Assembly (NCBI GenBank): GCA_019915135.1
Contig: JAHLMK010000008.1
Location: 1,302,001 to 1,366,000 of the forward strand
Direction: 5' to 3'
From: Strobilurus pachycystidiatus
Lineage: Eukaryota > Basidiomycota > Agaricomycetes > Agaricales > Physalacriaceae
DNA: 64,000 bases
Under the pieces are notes generated by a model. It saw only the letters and a program-made list of their open reading frames with translations, was not told the origin of the DNA and made no database searches. Shown here piece after piece: positions 21,993 to 34,402 of this stretch (its first letter is position 1; the number at the start of each line of letters is the position of its first letter). The position numbers were made by a program, and so were the translations under genes.

Positions 21993-24447
21993 TCACAGTG
22001 GCTCTGACTCACGCGTGTCAGTAAGGCCGTGTAAGCCATTCGCATCTATGTCTCGCGCAATGGCTCGGAAAGCTTCTCCAGCGGTCCGAGCTTTGCCTTC
22101 CGTTATTTTCCTAGCGAAGATGGAGGATGTCAGCGAGAACGGCGGCGGGACAAAAAATAGAACAACCTTTCGTAAAACTGGGTCGATGTGATTAGCTTCA
22201 TCAATATCTCTGTGGGCTGCTGTTGAGTCAACGACTGTCGCTTGTTCACCGAATCGGGTATCGTCAATTTTTTCAGCAACACAGCTTGGCTCTGCAGATC
22301 AGAAGACGACCTAACGAGCTCGTACTGAAGAAAACTCGGATTAGTGACGCATCCAACCAGGTGAGAGACGTACTATCAACTCGTGAATTGCGCGTGGCGT
22401 TGGCAGAAAGACCTCACACTTGGAAAGACAGAGATTCAGAAGGGAGACGGTCTGTCCTTCGTCAACGATCATCGCTCGAATGACCCAACCAAATCCTGAC
22501 CTCTCGTACCAGTTGTTCGACGCCACCAGTCGAAAACAGATTGTCTAGCTTAGTAGCCAAAAAGTGAAGTAGGCCCAGTAGCGCCACCCAGAGTTCCTTC
22601 CAGGAATATTCTAGGAAGATCGTCACTAGATGTTTCATTGTGAGTTATCGCGTGTAACGTACCCAGCCGCTGACGAGATTTTTGAAGATAAAACACGACA
22701 CGATGGCATATCCAGATGCATTTTCTAGCCATGCTCAGCCAGTAGAGTATTTTGGGGAATTCACATACATATAAAGCTGGACTTCCAACCGTATGTGCAG
22801 ATTGTGCCGAAGCCAAAGTACACAGCAATCCAATAGCGCGCATATAGGCGGACGCCCCGATCGCGCAGGTACAGGAAGAAGAGGTAAACGCTGTAGTCAA
22901 GATTAAGTGCTTTGTGCACTCGGAGAAATGCCAAGCACTCTACCTGTCGGCATAATCGAATGTACTTGTCACATGGACGCGAAAATACAGTCAGGATCGC
23001 GTCGTTCTCTGCCATAGCAAGCAGGGTGCTCAGACTCAAACTTGCATAAGCTATGGAACGTGGCTGTGAAGTCGAGGTGGCATGCGTTAGCAGATAAGAT
23101 GATAGGGACAGAATCGTTGTCGGAGGGTGATCTTGAGCATCACCGCTGGATAAGGTCTCCAAGAAGACAGAAGAGAACAAGATGTTGCTGCGAAGGAATT
23201 CGTATAGAGGCAGAAGAATAACAGTAGCTTCAATGGGTCTGAACACGTCTATCAATCAGCGCTGGTAGAGACGTCGGAGTAACGTACTGGTTTTTGAAGA
23301 GTTCTCGCGGGGGATCAACGGGTCTGGAAGAAAGCGCTCGGTCAGGTCTCAACGATGTGATCAATGTGCCAAATGATGCGGTCAAGCTCGGGGACACGTC
23401 GTCGTCAGAAATGTCTTGATATTCCCTAGAATATAGCCATGTCAGAGGGCGTCATGAAAGGACTGTGAGAGGTGCGAACTTGATGGACGTTGCCAACGCA
23501 AAATTTGCAGACCAACAGATCTTCCTCATCAGGTCCTGATCGTCGGATTCTTTGATGCGCGAGAGATACGGATTGAGCTTGGCGGCATCCGACTTGTGGA
23601 AGTCAGCTAGTATGGATAGCAATAAGACAGCTTCGAAGGCGAATAACTCTGTCTCCGGGGCTTTTATGAACTGGCAATGGGGGTTAGCTAGGCACATCAT
23701 GAGAGCAGGTTTACTTGCTGTAGCAATCGAAGGAAATAGATCACGTCGAAGGAAGTATGCCCCAGGGCTTAACTGTGCAACTCCACAAAGAAAAATCAAG
23801 CCAAGTTGGAGTGCGTAATGACGGACTTTCGCTTCAAAGGCAATAAGCGTATGCTGGGGGACGTGGCGGTACCATTCTTGCCTGTACGATTGGTGTTGAC
23901 GAGAGCATCCTTGATGTAATCGACCAGGCTCTGTGCAGTGCGATCAGCGCTAGAACGAGATAAAAGCAGCCACTAAATATACCATGAAGAAATTGTCACT
24001 CTTCTTGACGCTACCAGCAAATAGTTCCATCACCTCCCAACCCGAAAGATTCTTCTCCAGTAGGCACTTTGCAAAGATGCCAAGAGTTTCCAACGCATGT
24101 GAGGAAGAGTCTTCATCTCGGGCGCGATCCTTCGCGTATTCCAAACCGTACCAAAAGATTTCGTTCAAAGGTGTCTACTAACTTGGCGCGTCAAGGTCAT
24201 TGCAAGCCCGGATAGCAGAACCAACCTTCAAAGCCTCCATGCAGACGTGCTTTGGGAGAGACCTTAGCTCCTTCTCCAGGTATCCGCGGTCAACGGGAAG
24301 ACAGAAGAGGCTGGCATAGAATTCGGCGGGTTCTTCTTTGGAGTTGAGATCTTGAGCGGCACTTCCGGAAAGTAGTCGTGAGTATGTCGAGAAGAATTTA
24401 GACTGTCCTTGATAATTGGCCGAGGTGCTGAGTGTGTTTCTATGCAT
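21993..24447 (-). CDS. ARMH3-like armadillo helical protein (DUF1741; C10orf76 homologue)
   Basis: About ten small exons on the minus strand fit this family in order. Early segments are KFFSTYSRLLSG, YASLFCLPVDRGYLEKELRS and EKNLSGWEVMELFAGS. KLNPYLSRIKESDD follows, then AYASLSLSTLLAMAENDAIL and RQRLPLLPVPARSGRPPICA. LEVQLYIKCIWICHRVVFYL leads to LEYSWKELWVALLGLLHFLA, LCLSKCEVFLPTPRAIHEL and a C-terminal ARTAGEAFRAIARDIDANG ending at TGA 21993. The RLPLLP block and the YxWKELWxALxxLLxFL block are the DUF1741 signatures. Human ARMH3 works at the Golgi with GBF1 and PI4KB. The fungal role is presumed similar (inference). The start is uncertain: ATG 24447 gives MHRNTLSTSANYQGQSKFF, and an in-frame ATG lies at 24513. 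Exon joints were read by eye and may be a few bases off. Confidence 0.82.
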
Positions 24448-24863
24448 TACTGAATGCCGATTTGTGCGACGGAGATGGTGGTCAAAGTGTTGACCGAATA
24501 GGAAATCCGTCAAGTAGCAGTTCTTGCGGCCGAATCGGCCCGTGCTAAGAATGTAACTGAGTAGATACTAGTCTACGATAGCCTGTCTAGTTGCTCCCCT
24601 GATGGTAGCAATGTTTGTGGAGGCAGCTCGCTTTTGACAGCTTCTCAATCCCTCAACACAATAGTTCAGGACGGCATCACAATCTGAGCATCAAAGCATC
24701 TGCATGATAATCGATAATTCACTGCTTTGAAAGTGCTACACCGGAGAAGACAATATAGGTGGGGTTGGGGAAACAAAAGAAACCGGTGTATCAGGCACTG
24801 TCGGGGTATTGGACAGTGTCGGCTGGGCTCTTTGGCTGGAAGTTACTGCCGACAGAGTTTGTG
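24448..24863. other. Intergenic, upstream of the ARMH3-like gene
   Basis: These 416 bp between two minus-strand genes hold the ARMH3 promoter and the 3' end of the 7TM gene. No coding segment or repeat is convincing. Confidence 0.4.
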
Positions 24864-26351
24864 CTACGCCGTCAATTCGGGATTTTTCTCGCGCCAGAAA
24901 CACCACACCTCGAAGAAGTCCTGATGATGAAGAAATCCAGATAGGCTGAGAGCATGAGCAACGGTGTTCATACCTGTTGAGTCCCGAATATCACGACCGC
25001 GCACAAGGACACTACAGCCGGGGGTGATACTCAATGTATGGTTTTGGCATAAGCAGACAACATACCTGAAGCTTCTACCATGTATGGCCACGGAGAGTTA
25101 GTCGATGAGTCCGACATGAATGAGATGGCAACACTATGACAGTCTCGGTCAGGCCAAAAAAAGGATGCCCGTCACAAAAGAATCCATACATACCAGAATA
25201 CAATGACAGAGTACAGACTGAACAGGACAACGCGAAGAATCAACGAGAGCGAGGTTTTCCTCGAAGCCAGCGGGAACACTCTGGATGTCTGGAACCAGAC
25301 GCGGTAGTATCGTACGACTATGACTCCTGGATATACGATGAGATCAACGATTTGAGCTAAACTGCACGGCGAACCTTCCAAAATCATAATCAGAACCATC
25401 ATAACAGCAGAAAACGCTGGAACAGCATAACGACCACTGAGGGACCGTGACGGCGGTGAGGCAAGGATTTGTGACGAAAGAAAGGCACGTACAAGGGATC
25501 AATGTGATGTATCGTGCAGTGTAGAGGCCACTGGCGGGGGCGTACACTTTCTCGGGGTATTTTTGCCCAAGCTTAGAGATTTAGAGTCATCGAGGAGGAC
25601 GGAAGGGGAAAGGAAGCCGCGTACGATCGCAGACACTACTGTGAACACCAACAGTACAATGTAGGGTATGAGCAAGCACTGAAAACTAGAGGTTGTAAAA
25701 GTGCAAGAACAACAAGCGATTAGTATCTCACTATCTTCACACTCCACGTCCAGCGTCGGTTCGTTCCAGAGCCGTGAAATTGAGCTGGATCGTGTAGCGA
25801 GTGCCATATCTGTGAACATTCATTGAGAAGAGAGCGCTTATGCGGCGTATCTCATACCTGATACACAACCATTACAACGCCGACAGCAGACCTTGACATT
25901 CGTCAACGGTCATGCTACAGCTCTCGAATCAGAACCTACATGGGAGAAGAACCGTGTATCAAGGCCGACTGGGCTAAACAGAGGGTAGTAGGTGGATATG
26001 AGGTACCATCCTCGTCGCTATAAAGCCTGATAGTGTCGAGATTCGATTAGATGCGAGTCATGATACATAACAGAGCAGGCAAGAATCCACGCACAAAATA
26101 CAGTACGAAATAGAATATATGACCCATGAGATCCACAAATTGATGAGCGTGGGATGTCGGTGAACTGATTTCGAAAGCGCGAAGGTGAGGATGAGGAGGG
26201 GAAGGCCAATCTGTCCACCAGCCAGATGCTGAGCGACGAACAGTCTCTTCAGTTGGGCATCGAACGCATGGATTTCCCCTGAGTCTCGGTCCACGTGAGT
26301 GAGTGGAAGCTTTAGCTGGGGAGATCACCGACCAATAAACGGTGAGGTCAT
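24864..26351 (-). CDS. Orphan multi-pass (about 7TM) membrane protein, Agaricomycete type
   Basis: Six or more exons are inferred. A first exon MTSPFIG (26351) splices to EIHAFDAQLKRLFVAQHLAG, then GQIGLPLLILTFALSKSVHR and PTLINLWISWVIYSISYCIL. The next exons give TLCLAQSALIHGSSPM and SAVGVVMVVYQIWHSLHDP, then LLIPYIVLLVFTVVSAIVRG. AQIVDLIVYPGVIVVRYYRV and SLSLILRVVLFSLYSVIVFW follow. It ends DFFEVWCFWREKNPELTA and a stop at 24864. The order of helices, the VAQ-GGQIGLP motif and the SxxMSAVG segment resemble a large Agaricomycete family of orphan 7TM proteins with unknown ligands. Whether they signal through G proteins is not known to me. Exons between about 25100 and 25560 are the least certain. 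Confidence 0.65.
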
Positions 26352-27329
26352 CAAGGTTTGGCCCACAATACTATACTCAATGCTTCATCGAGGATGTCGC
26401 TGAGAGACGAAAGCCAGTGTCAGCGAAAGAGAATATCAAGATCGTGTAATATGTCAAAGGTGTCAAAGTCATCGAAGCGGCTATACTGGCGCCGTGTGTC
26501 AGGTCCTGTGTAAATTCAAATGTCCCTGGGCCTATTCACTAGTTTACTTGGTGGTGGGCAATCCCCGGTTCTGGCGCGGGATGCTGACTAATCCGGTGAC
26601 TCAAGTTAACCGGTGATCGGATGGCAAACACGTCTTTGGCAGCGAGGCAAGAATTTGTGGACTAGAATGTAGAGGTTACCATCCCGGACTCACATCAATG
26701 ACATTTATTCAACTACTCATTTGTGATCATAAGCTTCAAGAATCCCTACACAACCTACAAACGCTAGAATTCACGTCAAAGGGTGATCTGTCACACAACG
26801 TCACGGCAAATCAGCGCGTCTGCTCACTGTTTGTTGTTCAGCTTGGGACCACTTCTGGCCACAATTTGTGGGTATCATTACTGGTGCATCCTACTGAGAT
26901 TTGGTATATCTACAATTGATCCAGAGGAATTTTCTGAAACTCATTCCATTAATTTTCTACATACTGCTGCCACTACTGTAGAGTGACATTGGTGCCACAT
27001 ATTTCTTATCCGTCTGGTTCGAATGTGCGGCTTGGTATTCCCAGCAACTTTCTCTCTCAAAGTTTGTGCTGAAGTGGGTGCAATATTACATTCAAGGCCT
27101 GACCATCTCGATGTACTGTTTAGTAGGGAGCGAAGTCTTTGCCAAACAATGACAAGCGTCCCGGGCCCAAAGCGGTGAATGCCCACCACCAGTTTACTTG
27201 TCGTCGGACTACACCACTGCCTCGGTTAGACTACATGAAAGCACCGTGCCACATCTGATTAATTGACTGAACACCCCTGTGCTTCAGTCTCCTAGTACAT
27301 AAGTGATGTCTACCGAAGGTTCTACAGCG
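26352..27329. other. Long intergenic stretch without recognisable gene
   Basis: About 980 bp are more AT-rich than the flanks. A minus-strand open frame at 26941-27189 (82 codons) and two short plus frames near 26698-26986 exist, but none shows a known motif or good splice partners. I see no terminal repeats. It may hold old transposon debris or simply the COG1 3' flank and the 7TM promoter. Confidence 0.4.
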
Positions 27330-30300
27330 CTAAGCCACCAATATCTCATTGAACCGTTGCGGCAGTGTATCATCGATAGTCTTTGCAACTTGCATGACGG
27401 GTTGGAATTCGCGCTGATCGACCAATGGCACTCCGAGTCTGAGGAGCTCGCCAAGTTTTTCCTGAGGTCGTGCAGACCCCCGGAGCGATTTCGGCGACAG
27501 TATGGTACCCAGCAGTAACTGAGTTCGCAACAGACATTCATGGGCAGCCCTTTCAAGGTCTTGTTGATCAGGAATAGCTGTCACGTCTTGAATCTGTTCG
27601 AATGTGAGTGAGTGGCGCCTTGGAGAAACTGGGAGCGCACCTGCTCTCGGACATCGATCCCAAGTTGGTCCAGACGCGTCCGTACGGAATTCCAACCACC
27701 GTCTTCGCGCCCATCCATGACCTGCTCAAGGAAAATGATCTCAAATAGACCTTGTAAAGAATCCGAAAAGCTGCGGTTGTCTATGAGCGTGTTGATGAAT
27801 AGCTGGAGGGTTTTGTCAACAAGATGGACTTGACGTGATCCGTCCCTCGGTGAGCTCAGACTCTGAATGGCGTAGGTTAAGGAGACCAGTGAAATGAAAA
27901 GACCCGATGACAGCGTCGCCGTGTTCGACAAGACTAACATGGTTTAGTAACGGATGTGCCGAATCGACTAGATGTTTACCAGTTGGAGGGCGAGTTGTTG
28001 ACACGATCTGGGAAACCGTATAGGAACGCCATCTGTCGACAATCTTTTCATGTAACGTTGATGCTTTGCTTCGAAAATCTGATCGGCGTTGAGGTATGTA
28101 TTTGAGAAGAGGAAAACAACTGACCGCTTATTGTACTGTCATCGACGCAGATGTTGGTCACGAAGATAGAGTTCGAAGCGAGCTCGTCGGCAACTCTTCC
28201 AACAAAGACAAGACTCCGCACTCCGGAATCTACACGGTGTTACTTTGCTGTGACAGAATAAAACGGACTACCGAACCCGATTGATCAGATATAGAACGCG
28301 ACACATTCTCAAGCTCCACTACCACTTGAGTGCACAGTTCCAGGGCATTGGGTTGATACTCCATTTGCAAGTTGCGAACGAGAACGCTATTCATACGATT
28401 TGAGCGGCTAGTTCGGGGAGAAGAGATAGTCTGGAACGTACGCTGTGCTCTCATCTTCGGCGCTAAGCACTTGCGACATGTCAATTTGGAGCGCCCGCGC
28501 ACACGCCTCGAGAGTTTTTAGTACGTCGTCTAGTAGGGCAGTACGTCCCAGAAGCTGCTTCCGTAAGGCTGTCTTGTATTTCTGGAAAGAGCCATCGACA
28601 GGGCCAACGGAGGCAGCGGTGGGCAGCGGGAGAGTGTGGAACAGGTTCCGCGTCGGGAGGGCATCTAGATGGTGATGAGAATGTCCGTCTGAATGCAATG
28701 AACTAACCGACTGACTGTCCTGGTGTTCCGTGAACGACGAGACCGCTTGCGAAAGGGACTCTGAAAAATTGGTTTCAGCGTCCGACAATACCGACTTCCA
28801 GATAGCAGAGACACGGGTTCGACAAGCATCATCCAGTATCGTACTGAGAGCCCCCGTCTCTTCCTCTGTGAAGCCATCGAAAGCGAAGATCCATTTTCGA
28901 AGAGAATGTCGAGTTGTCCAAGCGTCTTTCGCTGTTGATAGATTCAAGAACCAGCGGTCCAGGGATACTTTGAAGCTGCTCAGAGCCTTCTCTAGCCAGG
29001 CATCAACTTCCTTCGCCAAAATGCCCGGAGCTACATGTGACGAAGGGGAGCTACGATCAACATACGGTTTGTACAACCTTAGGTTGCTGGGCAGCAACAT
29101 AAAGTGAGTCGAGGAGGGTAGAGTCATGAGAAGTGACTCGGTCGTCAGCTGCAACTCTGTTGGAAGGGTTGTGGATGCGGAAAACTGGGATGCGGCATCA
29201 TGTTGAATGTAGTCCAAGACAGACTCAGCAAGAGAGGTCGAGGTCGAGGAGTTCTGAAAAACATCACGCGAAGTTTTGACTGTCGACGATATGATGTCCA
29301 GCACAGCTTGAGCAGCATCCTTGATGCGTCGAGCTGTCGGCTTTGAATCCAAGTTTGACTGCTCTGGAGGGTTACTGTTGGTGGCGCGTCGCAAAGTCGC
29401 AGACGATGGCGTCGCAGGCGACCTCTCCTCCCCAAATGACAATAACGCGCGAAGCGATCTAGCACGTTGCGCGAGAAAGACAGTCAGAGTTTCCGCCAAA
29501 GGTTTCGACTCTAGAAGATGCAGAGCCAAGACGGTCGCACAGACGTCCTGTCATTATTGAGTCAGCTGCACTATGTAGGGGGCACACAACCTACTGTCGA
29601 TAAAGCTGAAGACTCCCGTAATGACAGGGTGGCTTTATGAACAATTTGGGAGCGAAATTGGAGCACAGCCTCCCACTGTCTTTCTATCAGAGGAAACTGT
29701 TCCTAAAGGTATATGAGAATCGGGGAGTGATTCAGAACGCATAAACGAACAAGAACTTGAGTTGGCCAGGTTTCTTCGTCCTGACGCAGCGCGAGCTTGA
29801 CCACCCGAGAAAGCAGGAAGAGCCATGCCGCCGTGAAATACTTCTTCCGCTCTATGAGCCGCCAGAGGTGTTCGGGAGCATCCAATAGCAGTTTCACATG
29901 TGCCGATAATAATTGCAGGGTGTGCAAATGCGTATCTGTACCCGGTAAGGAAGATGCACTTGAGGAGGAACCAGGCAACGTACTCTGTGCGCCATTCGCG
30001 ACGGACTTTTGGGGAACTGGTGGGATTGTCTGGGCCGATATTGCGTTTTTGGTTTCTTCCAGTGCCTCTAGGACTCGCTTTGACGAGCGCGCGATGGACA
30101 CAATGGAAGTCGACGCTTGAAGAAGATCGCGGTATCGTTCACTGTACTTTCGGGTTATATTGAGCTGCTGTACGCGTCCTAGGGATGTACACGCACCCAA
30201 CCATTAACCGCAGCTCTTCCTGTTTCGCGTCGGCATCAGCTCTGTCTCAATATTAATATGCCAAAGATTTTCCAGGCTGAAGTGTCCAGCGAGTACCTGA

Positions 30301-30514
30301 GTTGGTGCTGAACAAATTTGACTTCGGAGATGGTGTATTTCGTGAATAGCTCATCTGGATCCAGTTCGGAGGTCGACGGTAATTTGGACAAGGATAATTT
30401 GCGGGATGCCCTAGCAACGCTGTTTTGACTTGAGGAGGGGGTTACTGGCTTGGAAGCGTATCCGTTCGCTAACGAAGATGAAGAACCACTGGCCGACATG
30501 GACGCTCGTCTCAT
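27330..30514 (-). CDS. COG1: Conserved oligomeric Golgi complex subunit 1
   Basis: Multiple exons run from ATG 30514 (MRRASMSASGSSSSL) to a TAG at 27330 (ending LPQRFNEILVA). The N-terminal Ser-rich leader is followed by DPDELFTKYTISEVKFVQHQ, then ERYRDLLQASTSIVSIARSS. These match the Vps51/COG1 N-terminal helix where the complex is nucleated. A long central exon (about 28440-29529) encodes LHLLESKPLAETLTVFLAQR, RIKDAAQAVLDIISSTVK, and WIFAFDGFTEEETGALSTIL. The C-terminal helical exons include LDQLGIDVREQ and LLRTQLLLGTILS. COG is the tethering complex for retrograde vesicles inside the Golgi. The assignment rests on the N-terminal motif and overall helical pattern, since COG1 is poorly conserved. 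Intron positions near 27960-28400 and 29530-29830 are approximate. Confidence 0.78.
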
Positions 30515-30735
30515 GTTCAATGGTCATTACGTAATACTTAAGCTACGCGCGCCTCAGAAACTGCGCGAGCTAAGTATGCCGACTCGGATGCATATACACG
30601 AGGGATGGATTTGTATTATCGACACGACAAGTAAATACGAGAAACTCGAGATAAAGAAAGGACCGCGGAACGTGAAGCCGCTACAGTATTAATTCGAAGC
30701 TATGATAGACTGATAATCGTAGTAACACTAATAAA
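30515..30735. promoter_or_regulatory. COG1 upstream region / MBOAT gene 3' flank
   Basis: These 221 bp lie between two minus-strand genes. The stretch is AT-rich near 30700-30735 and probably carries the MBOAT polyadenylation signal and the COG1 promoter. Confidence 0.35.
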
Positions 30736-32153
30736 TTAAGGTATGATACTCTTCAGAATGAGCGACCCAACATAGATTGGTTGCGTGAGCTTTGCAGCGG
30801 AGTACGAACGCATTAGGTCCTGCATGCAGAAAGGTGTCATGGTCAAGAGCGCACAACCGATCAAATAAGTCGCCGTCCATATCCACCCAAGGACTCCGCG
30901 AACTCTGCTTCCAGTAAGAGCCCTGAAGGCTGCCTCGAGGCAGATACCGACACCGTTCAGTACAAAGTAGGATGTAGTATTACAGCAAATGCCCGTGGAC
31001 CTTGAGAACCATTTTTGTCAGAAGGATGAAAATGATCAAGAAACGAGTTGAACCTCTTCATCCCCCAGTACCCCGAGTCGTGGAGCCAACTATGCGCTTG
31101 TCAATATGATACGTCTGTTCAGAAGAGACTATTATCTACCCAGACACGACGAAGGTCCCAATGACAAAGCCGCCGCGTCCGAACAAGAAACCCAAAGGCT
31201 TTCCTCCCGTAGAGCCAAAAGTCTGGCGAAAGGCTTGGTGCCATCGTCGTGACCAGAACTCAGTGAGGGAAGTAGATCTCCAAGGCCGATCGTAGAACGG
31301 AGGCCACTGGTCAACACCCTGTCCGAGGATCAAAACGCCTACCAGGGAGTAAAGGGCATATGAACCTCCCAGATGGGTGTAGGTGAAAGTGGGGTAAAGA
31401 AGAGCATGGGATATACGCCGCAACAGGTAGAATGCAGATGGCAACAAAGATGCGGGGGGAGACGGAGGGGAAGGCAAAGGATACTTGAGAAGAAAGGCCA
31501 GGCATGCCTCAAATATCAAGCTATTCGTCAAGTAAGAGACGACGGCGTTGCGAATGAAGATCCGTTTCTCAGAGGTGGGGTCTTGTGCGCTCTGGACCTT
31601 TTCAGACCCAGAGTCCTGGTATGAACGACCGTGAGACCAGTCCCAACCAATGCCGCGGAAGTTACAGCATAGGTCGGTCGCATCGAGGACAACCTGGGAA
31701 AGGGTGCGACGTTTGGAGGCATCTCGACCTTTTGCGACGCGAACATAAGGCTCTCGCTGAAAGGTCCAGCAGAGGACGCGGAGCATGATTATACTCATTA
31801 CGGTCTATAATGAGTGTCAGTAGGGACATGATTTGCTGGCAAATGTGGTACCAAGAGACCCAAATTCATTTCCTCAAACGCAACGTCTCCACTGGAGAGA
31901 TCCAGCTTGAAGCTCGCGCGATAGATCAGGTAGGAGGTGACGGGGAGTAATGCTAGACGGAGCGTGTACGTCCCAGGCAAGGTCACAAGGAGGGCAGTCA
32001 GATAGTACGCCACTTGCGGTGGAAGGTACACCGAGAAGTAGGTACTTCCATTGAGCGGCACGTTTGGAGGACTGATAGCGAACCAAGTCGGAGCCGTGCT
32101 GACGACGAGTTAGTGTTGAGCAGCTGAGGATGAACGAGAACTCACCAAGACAT
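30736..32153 (-). CDS. Wax-synthase-like membrane-bound O-acyltransferase (MBOAT)
   Basis: Five exons are read. Exon 1 is only MSC, joined to TAPTWFAISPPNVPLNGSTY. Membrane helices include VAYYLTALLVTLPGTYTL and RNAVVSYLTNSLIFEACLAF. The segment CCNFRGIGWDWSHGRS followed by STSLTEFWSRRWHQAFRQTF is the wax-synthase signature (RGIGW ... SLxEFWxRRWHQ). The next exon supplies FVVSGWLHDSGYW, with the His expected to be catalytic in MBOAT enzymes. The last exon begins YFVLNGVGICLEAAF and ends ILKSIIP. Such enzymes acylate small alcohols or terpenoids at the ER, and in basidiomycetes they often sit in secondary-metabolite clusters. No such cluster is visible here, and the acceptor is unknown. Confidence 0.85.
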
Positions 32154-32548
32154 GGGGGCAATGAGAACGTTGGAACAGGACTAGATGGGCGTTGCGATAG
32201 GACGCAGGGGGTTTTATAGTTCTTTACCGCGCTCCTTACACAAGCAACGGACATCGAGATGTCGCAGCGTCGCCGTATTCGCGGCAGCATTGGCGGCAAC
32301 ATCAGCGGAGCGTGACCATCGGACCGTCCGAGCAAAGGCATTTCAGTCATAGAGCCCGCATTCACAGGCGACAAGCTTGCAAGTCCGAGTGAACATCGTA
32401 TTACTCGTGAACGTGAAGCTCTAAGAGCAAGTCCGAGTCGACTGCACCCATAAGCGGCGTCATCCACGTGGGCCAGAACCTTCCTCACCCGACACCAGCA
32501 CGCTGCCCATTGCCCGCGCTACACCATCGTAGCCAGCCTCTTTCCGCC
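32154..32548. promoter_or_regulatory. Divergent promoter, MBOAT / TMEM115-like gene
   Basis: These 395 bp between opposing start codons hold both promoters. A GC-rich patch lies at 32260-32300. No TATA element is clear. Confidence 0.45.
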
Positions 32549-33872
32549 ATGGCCTTGCTATCATCGCCTCTGACGTTCATCTCGTCCGTTCCTGTTGTTA
32601 CGCGGTCGTTTACTGCGGCGACAGTCGTCTGCTCGTTATTCTACGCCTGGCTCAAATGGCAAGGCGTCGAATCGACCCCATACCTCACCTTGATACCGGG
32701 CTCGAGCTTGTTCTACCCATGGACCTTTGTCACGTCTGCGCTCGTAGAAACCAGCATCCCAGAGGTGCGCAATTGCTCGGCTGTCCTCCTGAACCATGCC
32801 TCATCCCAAAATTTTCCAGTTGATATTCACACTCATATTTGTCCCCGCGTCTTTACAATATCTTGAACGTGTTTGGGGAAGTATCGAGACGATTAAATTC
32901 ATTGTAGCATCCGTCCTTTTCTCGAACATCATTGGCTTCGGCTTCAACTGGATCGAGTTCATCGGAACGAGAGATGCGGACATGTTCTTGTGCGTGACAG
33001 TCTTCCAGTTCGACAATAACTCACTGGCTGCAAGATATGGCATGCAATATCATGGGACAATGTCGCTGCAAATCGCTATCCTCGTCGCTTTTACCCAGTT
33101 GATCCCAGAACACCATGTGCAGGTCATGGGTATTCTCAAGACGCGCGTCAAAGTGAGGATCGTCTTTCGGCTTATGTGCTCAACTTCTGACTCGCGACCA
33201 GAATCTCCCAATGGCATACTTGACCCTGTCAACTGTGATGACCATCCTCGGTTTCCAGTGTCCGTGGATCATCATTCAATTTGGATGGTTCGTTGGTTGG
33301 ATATACCTTCGGTTCTACAAGAAAAATCCCAGCGAAACCGTCGGCGGCACGGATACGTATGGTGACCGCAGCGAGACCTTCTCCCTCATTTCTTGGTTCC
33401 CTCCATTTGTCCAGTGAGTTCATTACTGGCTCCTTGTACTTGTTCAGGTATTGACGTCGGTTTGCTAGCACCCCGCTGTCCATGCTCGGCAACTTTGTGT
33501 TTCACTGGGCAAACCGCTTCCATCTCATTCCTGCTTCTCACGGTGACCTCGAGAGCGGGACATACAGCCAGGTTCCGGGCAGTGCGCGGGCAGAAGCTGA
33601 AAGACGACGGTAATCTATACAGCATCCAGCATCGCCGTCAGTTCTAAAATGATTCTCACAGGGCAATGGCACTCAAGGCTCTTGACCAAAGGCTTGCAAT
33701 CAACGCATCTCCTGGCCCATCATCAGCTGTGCCAAATGGTGGGCCTTCGACTCCCCGGCTTCCACCTGCCGCAGTCGATGCCCCGACAATGCCTTCCCCT
33801 CTTCCTCATGCTGCTAAAAAGAGTGCAGGCGAGCTAGATGTCGGTGATATGGGTAAACCAGAGAGTCGGTAA
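32549..33872 (+). CDS. TMEM115-like rhomboid-fold Golgi membrane protein (DUF1751)
   Basis: Six exons (introns about 32765-32819, near 33000-33045, 33150-33202, 33415-33470 and 33610-33660) give a protein of about 350 residues. It begins with membrane helices SFTAATVVCSLFYAWLKWQG. SSLFYPWTFVTSALVETSIP and PASLQYLERVWGSIETIKFI follow, the latter the conserved ERxWGSxE motif of the family. SNIIGFGFNWI, YHGTMSLQIAILVAFTQLIP and PEHHVQVMGILKTRVKNLPM come next, then CPWIIIQFGWFVGWIYLRFY. A hydrophilic Pro/Ser-rich tail closes it. TMEM115 and yeast relatives are inactive rhomboid-like proteins of the Golgi that help retrograde transport. No catalytic Ser-His pair of active rhomboids is seen. Confidence 0.9.
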
Positions 33873-34402
33873 TGTTTTCTTCATTTGTACACTGCTCTAA
33901 AATATGTTCACGCTTTACGTTACGATACTAAATTAAGGACGAGGACGAGTGTTATGGGGGTCCATAATCAGCGAATATCGTAGATGGGTTTGAATCCACT
34001 CATGCAAAAGTCGGTCATCGACAGCAAAGCTGCCACGCAGTGACTGTATCCACATCGAAACGCGGAATGAGTTCTCTGCGAATTCCTGAAACAGAGGCTG
34101 GGGAAGCATGCTCAATGATCAGATGCAGCAAGTCCCAACGAGAGCAGTACTTGCTTAGGTGATTTCACCTAGGTCCTACTGTAACCGCGCACAGCTGCAC
34201 TGAAACCGAATGAGGCGTCTACTCGAAATTGATGCTCAGTCACGGACGTCGTAGATGACACGAAGCCAGCGCATGGTCTAGGTAGATTGACGAAGCCGTC
34301 ACGCCTGCTTCGCACCAACAAGACCGCACCTCACACCTCGACCGCATGTTGCAACTCACTCCCAGCACCTCTGTCGAGTCATTCGCCACAGCGACTAGCA
34401 CC
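33873..34402. other. Intergenic region upstream of the lectin gene
   Basis: About 530 bp. A minus-strand frame at 33933-34115 has no recognisable motif. A short mirror-like run around 34150-34175 (AGGTGATTTCACCTAGG) is self-complementary and could be a protein-binding palindrome. Nothing else is seen. Confidence 0.35.

Noticed and set aside
34346..34402. Lectin start at the upstream ATG
   Set aside because: It would add 19 Ser/Thr-rich residues before the trefoil; possible, but MQDTYPGIYRLES at 34403 is the more typical start for this family.
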